A stretch of 64,000 nt of DNA from Astropecten irregularis (Eukaryota > Echinodermata > Asteroidea > Paxillosida > Astropectinidae). The notes beneath the pieces were generated by a model that was given only the letters and a program-made list of their open reading frames with translations, searched no databases and was not told where the DNA came from. A program made the translations under genes and the position numbers. Within the stretch, counting starts at the first letter, position 1; each line of letters opens with the position of its first letter. Location of the stretch: contig OZ020248.1 of assembly GCA_963971285.1 (NCBI GenBank), positions 5,146,001-5,210,000 of the forward strand, written 5' to 3'. Positions 34,273-43,599 of the stretch are shown here, piece by piece.

Positions 34273-34629
34273 AGGTAGTATCATACTTTGGTTTTTATCA
34301 AAAAAATACATATTCATGGGCAAAAATATCAAGACAGATACAGTAACAGTCATCTGTGAAAATGTCAGTCCCATGCGTTGCCCACTTTTTGAAAAAACAG
34401 TGAAAAACAGTCACAGTATTTCTGAAGTGTTTTCTCTTTTATTTTTGATCTTTTAAAAGATCAAAAAGATTTTCAGTCGTTGTTTTACTAATTTCTGAAT
34501 AAATGCACCATTTCATGCGGAAACATTTTAATGGTATGTTTCTACCACCACCATCTTCATATCCTGTAAATTATATGTAAATCTGTGAATATTTCTGTTT
34601 TGGTTTCTTACCAAAGTATGATACTACCT
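34273..34629. mobile_element. TTAA-flanked MITE, copy 4
   Basis: TTAA duplications lie at 34269-34272 and 34630-34633. The termini AGGTAGTATCATACTTTGGT and ACCAAAGTATGATACTACCT are perfectly inverted over 20 bp. This is the best-preserved member with the copy at 34879. Confidence 0.85.
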
Positions 34630-34878
34630 TTAAGGCAATGGTCATGATCATGTTGCTATTTAGATTTCACCTTAATCTACTATTCAACAAAACCAAACAA
34701 ACAACAAAACAGAAACAAGCAATTACCACAAACAAACAGATGGACAAACAAGCACAAACAAAAAATGAGTACACAATCAGTTTCAAAATGTCTGTCTCTA
34801 CTTTTCCAATTTTTAATAACTTTATTGCATAGTGGAAATATTAAAACTTCTCTACAACAAATGCATTGTGAATATTAA

Positions 34879-35224
34879 AGGTAATATCATACTTTGGTTT
34901 TTATCAAAGAAAAACAGATCCATGGGCAAAAATATCAAGGAAAATGCAGTAACAGTCATCTGTGAACATTTCAGTCCCGTACGGTGCCCACTTTTTGAGA
35001 AAACAGTGAAAAACAGCCACAGTATTTCTCAAGTGTTTTCTCTTTTATTTTTGATCTTTTAAAAGATCAAAAAGATTTTTGGTCGTTGTTTTACTAAGTA
35101 CACCATTTCAGGTGGAAACATTTTATCGGTATGTTTCTACCACCACAATCTTCATACCCTGTACGTTATAGGTAAATCTGTGAACATTTCTGTTTTGGTT
35201 TCTTTCCAAAGTATGATACTACCT
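34879..35224. mobile_element. TTAA-flanked MITE, copy 5
   Basis: TTAA duplications lie at 34875-34878 and 35225-35228. It starts AGGTAATATCATACTTTGGT and ends CCAAAGTATGATACTACCT. It lies 245 bp from copy 4 in the same orientation and shares nearly all of its interior. Confidence 0.85.
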
Positions 35225-35337
35225 TTAATGAGCAATGAGTAGTTTGAAACAGTTCATTACTTGTACCGATGGAATGGTATAATATTCAAGATGGGCTGAA
35301 TTCTCCTTGTGTGCAATTGATGCAATCAAACTGACCT

Positions 35338-35467
35338 GGGGTTGATTTCATGGAGCCCTACGATAAAACGTTACAAAGAATAACCCATTGTACCCTACAT
35401 AGAGCTGCAATTCACCTACAAGTCCTACAATTGATAGTAAGTAACAATGAGTTTGGTGAAATCAACC
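35338..35467. repeat. Hairpin repeat (GGGTTGATTTCATGGAGCCC)
   Basis: Diverged inverted ends: GGGGTTGATTTCATGGAGCC against GTTTGGTGAAATCAACC. The interior TTACAAAGAATAACCCATTG and the GATTGATAGTAAGT-like words match 50,562-50,697. Confidence 0.5.
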
Positions 35468-35590
35468 TATGGTTACAGACAATGAGACAGGTTGCGACAT
35501 AAATTCCATTCAAGGAATACTGTTAAGAATACTTTCGTCCTCGGCAAACTTGAATAAATGAGTAATTTTTCTAAAAAACAAAACAAACCC

Positions 35591-35734
35591 AATAGCGCTC
35601 CACACTTGCGCTAAAAATAGCACCTGACCTCAGACAAACATTGCAATGCACACGTGCGTGTGTTTGGTCCATGTACACTACATGTGTGATCAATGTTTGT
35701 CTGACATCTGACGTCATTAGTGCGGAGCGCTATT
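35591..35734. mobile_element. MITE with AATAGCGCTCC ends, free-standing copy
   Basis: AATAGCGCTCCACAC at the left and GTGCGGAGCGCTATT at the right, 144 bp. The interior words TCAGACAAACATTGCAA and CAATGTTTGTCTGACAT match the nested copy at 20823-20982. Confidence 0.8.
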
Positions 35735-36179
35735 ATCACAGCCCTAGTCCAACGGGTCATCATTCTCTTAAAAAGACAATCAGTTTATTGGTCAAGTGTA
35801 TTAGACTAGATTGGTGCCAAATTTTGTCCCAAATTTCAGCCACTAATATTAGGGAAATTATAATTAAATTAAATATTCAAAAGTTGCGCTTATTCAACCA
35901 TTGGTCATGACGTCACTGGTCGTAATTCATAATATGCAAATGATATGCAAATGAGAGGCATGGCAAACTAGGTTTTTCGATGAGCACTCGTCGGTAGGCC
36001 TTACTTTTTCGCGGTGTTTTTTTTTTTTACATACAGAGGAAACAGTAGAGTATTGTCTTTCTTCCCTGTCTTTATTGACATAATATCTATAGAGATAAGC
36101 CTCAATTTTGGATTTCCCATCTTTGTTAGACAAGGGCTTTAATTAAATTCTTTAAAATTTCCAGCCAAAAATACTTTCT

Positions 36180-36390
36180 GTTTGTGTCATGAGGAAGCAT
36201 TTTGTCTTTCGTGGATCATCTTATGTCTTGTCAAGGAGTTGTTGAATGACAAAGATTTGCCGCAGGTGTTACAAGTGAGAGGTTTCTCTTCATTGTGAAC
36301 ACCATGAATGCCTTGGTTCCAGTGTGGACTTCTCTGGGTAAATGCCTTTGCCACAAGTGTCGCACATGAATGGTATCTCTCCTACGTACC
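36180..36390 (-). pseudogene. Orphan C2H2 finger relic
   Basis: A minus-strand relic paralogous to 28,190-28,450: [21 protein letters not shown] survives almost unchanged in its DNA (AACAACTCCTTGACAAGACA). The next fingers are reduced to fragments. It lacks a start, a frame and a last exon. It probably marks another old copy of a ZNF B-type gene. Confidence 0.6.
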
Positions 36391-36591
36391 TGGCCATTTC
36401 ACCACTCCACGATGGATGACGCTAATGCATAAAAATGTCCATATAAATGGGAAACAATTATTACAAGCATGCGCTGCAGTGTCTGTGCAAACGTTTTCAA
36501 GCAGTACTAAAACTAACAAATAAGCACAAGGGAAATTGGCTGGATTGGTTTCAAGACTTCAAGTCATTGAAAAGTGAACAAAGAAAAATTG

Positions 36592-36674
36592 ACTGGAAAG
36601 GTAATTATAAATTTGAACCAGTGATCACCGGAATACGGTCCAGGCACTCTACCAACAGTGCTATCCAGCCCTAT
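36592..36674 (-). mobile_element. tRNA-derived SINE (decayed head)
   Basis: Minus-strand tRNA-like head with a decayed B box (TTCAAATTTATAATT region) and A-box part CTGTTGGTAGAGTGCC. It is followed by TTTTTCTTTGTTCACTTTTC. Same family as 12,420 and 51,582. Confidence 0.5.
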
Positions 36675-37050
36675 AATCAAAGTGTCCCTAACAGCCTAAT
36701 ACCAGTCAATGTTCTCTGTTCATTTGAGGGTGTACATTTTTCTTTATCCACTCTTCAATGACTAGAAATAAAACTATTGGGACTGAAAGATATAAAAATC
36801 ATGGAATTTGCAATATAACAACAAATTATTGGCTTACGATCCAACATCTTTATACTTGTAGGACTAGTTTAGGGCACTGCAAATTTATAGTTTAAAACAT
36901 GTTGCTTTATTAACAACACTGGTTCTCACAAGAGCCCAATCTATCATGCACATAGGCAGCTGGAAAATAAGACATTCTGTTCAATTCACAAACATTGACA
37001 GAAATGTGAGTTGTTTGTCTTGCTATGTGGTCATATACTGGTGAAGTTCT

Positions 37051-37181
37051 GGGGCCATCACTATTTAAAACCTAAATCCATTGCTAAACGGAAAATCGAT
37101 CGCTACTTTGCATAGCAATTTTCCCTGAAGCGATGGATTTGGGCTTTAGCGATGATTGCAAAGCGTTAGTGAAATCGGCCC
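37051..37181. repeat. Hairpin repeat (GGGGCCATCACTATTT)
   Basis: An imperfect palindrome of 131 bp. AAATCCATTGCTAA on the left pairs with TTAGCG/CGATGGATTT words on the right, and the ends are GGGGCC and GGCCC. Non-coding. Confidence 0.4.
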
Positions 37182-37310
37182 TGCATGCATAGTTTCACAT
37201 GACTCCTAAATATTTTCCTAAAGGCAAATAATATCCGATAAGTCGATGACAAACTGACTCCTCCAGAAGAAAAGAAATGGAAAGAATATTCAACCCTACC
37301 TGTCCATGAT

Positions 37311-37389
37311 CTAAACAGACTCATCTTCCTGGATCACAGAACTGATAGACTGCTCTGGTGATAAGCTGGGTGGCTTGCATACTGGCCTT
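37311..37389 (-). CDS. Last coding exon of ZNF E/F
   Basis: 79 nt after an AG acceptor (TTTTACAG) at 37390-37391. It completes the split Arg codon and encodes [20 protein letters not shown] then EDESV and TAG. Three close copies occur at 13322, 52521 and 61474. The intron to the main exon is 947 bp here against about 535 bp in G and H, because a 376-bp TTAA MITE has entered it. The exon joins to 38337 in frame. Confidence 0.8.
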
Positions 37390-37766
37390 CTGTAAAATGA
37401 GAACATTCAAGAAAACTGCACAGTTAGATCTGTTAAAACCCGCATAGAAATAAAGACACTTCTCCTTTGGCAAAAGTTGGCAAACAGAGAAACGGAAATG
37501 TTTAATGGAACTTCAGTGAAGGGGTTCACATAGGTAATGGCCGACCGGGAAGGGGGGGGGGGGGGAGGGGAATATCATAGAGCAGTTTGTAATAATGCTG
37601 GATTTTTTCTTTAACGATAGATTTCCAGATTAAATCACTGCTCAACCATAAGAATGGAAAAGGTACGCTTAACTAACACTGATTGCTTCAAATCTTCTCT
37701 ATGACACAACAATGCAAATCAGCAAGTGCATGGAAGCAAATATGTGAAATCCTTTTCTTTAATTAA

Positions 37767-38142
37767 AGGGATTGCATACGTTTGGTAATTTGAGCCTATT
37801 GTTTGTTTCAAACCAATATAATTGTATATATATACCATAAAACTAACCTGTGAAAGTTTCAATTCAAAAGGTGGTAGCGTTTGTGAGATTTTGGCGACAA
37901 ACTAGAGCGGTTATTTCACGCCAGCTAACAGTTAGTCAATAGCTGAGAAGCGTTACGGCCATAACGCTTCTCAGATTCATAATTTTTGGAGATAAAAAGT
38001 GACATATTTTTCCATAACCGCGGTACTTCGAATTGAACGTTTCTCAATATGCATTATACTATCTACAGCAGCTGTACTTCTCACCAAGTAAGTTTTTATT
38101 GCCATAAATTTTCAGAGTCATTACCAAACGTATGCAATGCCT
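37767..38142. mobile_element. TTAA-flanked MITE in the last intron of ZNF E/F
   Basis: TTAA lies at 37763-37766 and 38143-38146. The termini AGGGATTGCATACGTTTGGT and ACCAAACGTATGCAATGCCT are inverted with one mismatch. It contains a second palindrome, GAAGCGTTACGGCCATAACG then CTTC. It is absent from the homologous introns of A, G and H. Confidence 0.85.
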
Positions 38143-38336
38143 TTAAGCAACTTTTTCCTGTTTTACGCAGACAATCATCGCTTACTGCTAAGCAGGGCTA
38201 CTGACAGTACAGCCTTCATTGCCTCTATGGAGATTCTTCTCAAGAACTTGAGCAACAGGAATTAATACACTTTTAAGTAGATTCTGAAAGAGCTTGTACA
38301 TGTAAGTATTGTTTGGGAGAATGAAAATGATCCTAC

Positions 38337-38974
38337 CTCTGATGCATATTCAGGTCGGTTTTCTGTGAAAAGAACTTGCCACAAACATCGCAGGCGAAGG
38401 GCTTTTCTCCAGTATGGACCCGTTGATGCCTAAACATATCCCGTCTCCTGGAGAATGCCTTGTCGCAGAATCCACAAGCAAATGGCTTTTCTCCTGTGTG
38501 AACAGTCTGGTGCTCATTCAAAGAGCCACGGTTAGAAAAAGATTTGCCACAAGTGTCGCAAGTGAGCGGGCTCTTTCTGGTGTGAGTGCTACGGTGCGCG
38601 ATCAAGTAACCTTTGCGTACATAGGTTTTGCCACAAATGTCACAAGCTAACGGGCTCTCTTTAGTGTGGGTGCTGCGGTGCTTGACCAAGACACATCTGT
38701 ATGAAAAAGTTTTGCCACAAATGTCACAAGCAAGCAGCCTCTCTGTGGTGTTGGTGCTATGGTGCTTGACCAAAGAACTTTTCTGTGAAAAGGCCTTGCC
38801 ACAAATGTCGCAGACGAAGGGCTTTTCTCCAGTATGGAGCCGTTGATGCCTTAACAAGTCACCTCGCTGTGTGAAAGATTTACCACATGTGTCGCAAGGG
38901 AATGGTTTCTCACCAGTGTGCAAGCTCTTGTGCTTTAACATATCCCGTCTCCTGGAGAATGCCTTGTCGCAGAG
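38337..38974 (-). pseudogene. ZNF E/F, 3' part of the main exon (seven complete fingers)
   Basis: This is the downstream half of a ZNF exon split by the transposon at 38975-41784. It resumes in the middle of a finger ([19 protein letters not shown]), has seven more fingers and ends ...[25 protein letters not shown] at the normal donor. One finger ends H-X3-N ([12 protein letters not shown]). Alone it has no start; the frame runs back into transposon sequence (...[11 protein letters not shown]). If the transposon and one copy of the 8-bp duplication are ignored, this half is in frame with 41785-45950. Confidence 0.8.
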
Positions 38975-41784
38975 CAGCGGCGTAGCTAGGATTTTTTCAG
39001 CAGGGGGGCACTGGGGGGGCCTTGGAATTTTGTGGGGGGGCACCCGGAATTTTTTCAAAACTGGAGATTTGCAAAATATGAGAAATGCGGGGGGGGCAGA
39101 TCCAGCGGGCGTGGGGCAGCCTTTTCTTCAAGCCAAAAAACAAAAAAAAAAACAGAAAAAAAAATAAAATAAAAGGGAAACAGAAAGACTCCAAAAGAGC
39201 TTAAAAAGGGGGGGGGGAGACAAAATTAGCTAGCTTTGATCGCCGTGAAACGCATCCGTCGCTGTTGAATTGGTGCATTTTATTTCCACGCTCCCTGGAA
39301 AATCATGGATAAGCGCGAAGGACTTGCGGCCGGGGTCCAGGGCCCGCTTAAGGGCCGTGGAAGCTCAGGGGTTCTAGATATTCTTTGGTGCAATCTGAGC
39401 CTTATTTTGGAAGCAATTGTTCCGATAAATTTATTCATTATATTATTACTTCATTATTTCTTTTTAATCCAACACTCTTGAGCGGGAGAAATTCAATCTG
39501 GGGACCAGACTAACTATAGCCAAACCAGACAAAATGGCAGATGGGCTGTTTTGAAGTTCCCGTAAGCGCGTAAGAAAATTGCATTTTTACACTGAAATGT
39601 TGCACAGATTTCTTCACTGTATAGGGTTTTAAGAACTCAGGAACATTTGCTGAAAGTAAAAAATATCATTTTGGAACAGTTAAAGCTGTTAAAGGCGCAG
39701 GCTCGTCAAAAAATAGAGCAACTTTTACAATAGCGCCCTCTGTAGCTTTATCGATGTTGTTATGCTGTTCTAGGAAGGCTCGTTACACCCCCTGTTAACG
39801 TGACACACGTGTAGCATTGCGTACATGCACTCGGGGTGTATAATAATACATGTACATGTACAAATAGTACAATATTAGGCATTATTTTTTTTACAGTTGT
39901 CATCGTGGAATCCTTCGCGGATCTGTAGGCAGAGCCTAACCCAACCCCATATGATAGGGGAATCTGTTACATGTGCGAGTTTGACATAAATTACTATTAT
40001 TTTACTAATGCTGATGTTTTTCCACAAAAACTCAAAGTCTTGAACTTTACTGGGGTTTATGGAATGCACAGGGTTTTGAATGACAAGTGACACCGTGAAT
40101 GGAGCGAAATGAATTCCCCAATTTGTCGATATCGCGTAATCGGCGTCTGAAGTTGCCGAATCGGCAAAAATTACTCCAACATCGATTTTTGCATTTTTGG
40201 ATAGGAAAAGTATCAACGATCGATTTACTATGTTGACAATTATGTCAAAGAAATGTAAGGAAATTAGGTAAAAAGGAGGTTTTCTAGAACGTCTTTGAGG
40301 TTTGTTTCTATCTTATTTTACGAATTTTAGGCCTAAGGAAAATCTCTCAAAATCTGACGTTTGTCACGGCGCGTATTCATGCTGAACTGGTTATGTGAGG
40401 TGTACGTGAATTGGTACCATATACATGTACATGATTGTAATACAGTGTAGTGAAACAAGCTTTGACTCGTCTTTCTATCAATCCGCTGAAGAATACTTTG
40501 TAAACAAAACATTGTGTGCATAGTGAAATCACTTCGTCAAGTTCGCGGACATGACAGGGCCCGCGTCATTCAAATACATCTCTCTGATTGGACCATCGCG
40601 CGTACTGTTTACCTAGATACTGTTTACTGTTTACCTAGATACGCACAGCGCTCGGCCAATCTCTGTGCGCGTAGAGCGCCACAGTCGCTAGGCGACATTC
40701 GTTTTGTGTATTATGTACATGTACAGTGCGTGCTGTGCACAACTACAGTACATGAACTGTATATTCAATGCTATCAGTAAAAAAAACAGTTCATTTTATG
40801 AGAAGTGACTTTCAGTTTCAAGTCTCTGTATCTGTGTATCAGCTTGTATTTATCTTCTAATATACTATTATTATAAACCTCACTTTCTACAAAAATGACC
40901 ATAACGACGTAGGCCTAAATATCAACGTGGGGGCTCGTATAATGCGAGTAAAGTGAAATTCAAACTTGGTAAATTAGTCCCTATATCACATAAAATATAG
41001 GTCTGCAATGAATTACACAATGCTGTATTTTTTTTCATACAAGTCGGGTTATAATGAATACTTTGGGATATTGTTCCTGCAATTCGTCATTGTCCATATG
41101 TTACTGCTGCTCTCTGGCGGTGGCTGTACCCTCCATGGCTGTACCGACTGGGTGGTGGTTGGTTACTTTTAGGTCTGATTTCAATCGGTAAATTAGAATC
41201 GATTTTTTTCTCACAAAAACTGCGGGAATGTGGACGTGCCAGCATGGAAAATTTCATTAATTGTTTTAAAATCTATCAAACGGAGTGATTTTTTCTTGCT
41301 CCCTGAAATATCCCACAACGCAGACAATTCGAGGGCAGATACCACAACGGCCTATACGTAGTTTACGTACATAATTATGTACAATGTACATGTACAGGCA
41401 TGGATGGGTCCACTTCATAAACCATCGCGTCGTCCAGCAATATCAATCGTGTACAATATAATACAATGCATACTGCACGCACGCATAGTGTATACGCGTG
41501 TACAGGGTTATTTTTAGACCAGCTGGCGCTCGCCCTCCGGGATTGTAAGAGCTGGCAACCGCAAGGGCAAAGGTGACTTTTCGTGGCACGAATTTTGTCC
41601 GTCGAGCATCGACGAGCCTGCACCTTTAAGTTGTTTTTATTTCCTTTATAGCTATCATACCCTACAGATAACGCTTTTTTTTTCTTCTATACCCACGATT
41701 TTTTGTGGGGGGGCACCTGGGGGGGCACGCCGAATTTGTGGGGGGGCACGTGCCCCCCCAGGCCCCCCCGTAGCTACGCCGCTG
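38975..41784. mobile_element. 2.8-kb hAT-like composite transposon, copy 2, inside ZNF E/F
   Basis: 2810 bp flanked by a perfect 8-bp duplication TCGCAGAG (38967-38974 and 41785-41792), which is part of the finger codons L-C-D. The ends are CAGCGGCGTAGCTA and TAGCTACGCCGCTG. It is the reverse-oriented twin of 30694-33502, one base longer. The nested TTAA element is at 39693-41625, again 1933 bp. No transposase. The intact duplication and the undamaged ZNF halves point to a recent insertion. Confidence 0.92.
39693..41625. mobile_element. TTAA-bounded element nested in copy 2
   Basis: TTAA lies at 39689-39692 and 41626-41629, with ends AGGCGCAGGCTCGTC and GACGAGCCTGCACCT. It corresponds base for base in length to 30853-32785. 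The short frames it holds (for example 40514-40780 and 39875-40216) are unchanged between copies but resemble no known protein. Confidence 0.75.
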
Positions 41785-41792
41785 TCGCAGAG

Positions 41793-43310
41793 TCCACAAG
41801 CAAATGGCTTCTCTCCTGTGTGAACGGTCTGGTGCTCATTCAAATAACTACGGCGAGAAAAAGATTTGCCACAAGTGTCACAAGCGAGCTCTCTCTCTCT
41901 AGTGTGAGTGCTACGGTGCGCAATCAAGGAACCTTTGTGTACATAGGTTTTGCCACAAATGTCACAAGCTAGCAGGCTCTGTTTATTGTGGGTCGTGTAG
42001 TGCTTGACTAAGGCACATCTGTATGAAAACGTTTTGCCACAAATATTGCAAGGAAGCAGCCTCTCTGTAGTGTTGGTGCTACGGTGCTTGACCAAAGATT
42101 TGTTGTGTGAAAAGGCCTTGCCACAAACGTCGCAGACGAAGGGCTTTTCTCGAGTATGGAGTCGTTGATGCTTTGCCAAGCTACCTCGCTCAGTGAAAGA
42201 TTTACCACATGTGTCGCAAGGGAATGGTTTCTCTCCAGTGTGAACCTTCTGGTGCCTAAACAAATCCCGTCTCCTGGAGAATGCCTTATTGCAGAGTCCA
42301 CAAGCAAATGGCTTCTCTCCTGTGTGAACAGTCCGGTGCTCGTTCAAAGAGCCTCGGTGAGAAAAAGATTTGCCGCAAGTGTCGCAAGCGAACGAGCGAG
42401 CTCTAGTGTGAGTGTTATGGTGCGCAATCAAGGAACCTTTGTGTACATAGGTTTTGCCACAAATGTCACAAGCTAGCGGGCTCTCTTCAGTGTGGGTGCT
42501 GCGGTGCTTGGCTAAGGCACATCTGTATGAAAAGGTTTTGCCACAAATATTGCAAGCAAGCAGCCTCTCTGTAGTGTTGGTGCTACGGTGCTTGACCAAA
42601 GATTTGTTGTGTGAAAAGGCCTTGCCACAAACGTCGCAGACAAAGGGCTTTTCTCGAGTATGGAGCTGTTGATGCTTTACCAAGCTACCTCGCTCCGTGA
42701 AAGATTTACCACATGTGTTGCAAGGGAATGGTTTCTCTCCAGTGTGAACCCTCTGGTGCCTAAACAAATCCCGTCTCCTGGAGAATGCCTTATCGCAGAG
42801 TCTACAAGCAAATGGCTTCTCTCCTGTGTGAACTGTCTGGTGCTCATTCAAAGAGCCACGGTGAGAAAAAGATTTGCTGCAAGTGTCGCAAGCGAACGAG
42901 CGAGCTCTAGTGTGAGTGTTACGGTGCGCAATCAAGGAGCCTTTGTGTACATAGGTTTTGCCACAAATGTCACAAGCTAGCGGGCTCTCTTCAGTGTGGG
43001 TGCTGCGGTGCTTGGCTAAGGCACATCTGTATGAAAAAGTTTTGCCACAAATATTGCAAGCAAGCAGCCTCTCTGTAGTGTTGGTGCTATGGTGCTTGAC
43101 CAAAGATTTGTTGTGTGAAAAGGCCTTGCCACAAACGTCGCAGACAAAGGGCTTTTCTCGAGTATGGAGCCGTTGATGCTTTACCAAGCTACCTCGCTCC
43201 GTGAAAGATTTACCACATGTGTCGCAAGGGAATGGTTTCTCTCCAGTGTGAACCCTCTGGTGCCTAAACAAATCCCGTCTCCTGGAGAATGCCTTATCGC
43301 AGAGTCTACA
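41793..43310 (-). repeat. 504-bp six-finger higher-order repeat
   Basis: Blocks of six 28-residue fingers repeat with a 504-bp period. The order of helix signatures is VHKGSLIA, SHRGSLNE, SRRRDLFR, TERGSLVK, SHNKSLVK and SYRCALAK. Three blocks are nearly identical; a fourth begins here and continues beyond the transposon at 38966-38337, followed by a diverged fifth. Confidence 0.93.
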
Positions 43311-43599
43311 AGCAAATGGCTTCTCTCCTGTGTGAACTGTCTGGTGCTCATTCAAAGAGCCACGGTGAGAAAAAGATTTGCCGCAAGTGTCGCAAGCGAA
43401 CGAGCGAGCTCTAGTGTGAGTGTTACGGTGCGCAATCAAGGAGCCTTTGTGTACATAGGTTTTGCCACAAATGTCACAAGCTAGCGGGCTCTCTTCAGTG
43501 TGGGTGCTGTGGTGCTTGACCAAGGATTTGTTGTTTGAAAAGATTTTGCCACAAATGTCACAAGTGAACGGGTTTTCAGTGGTCTTGGAACTGCTGCAC

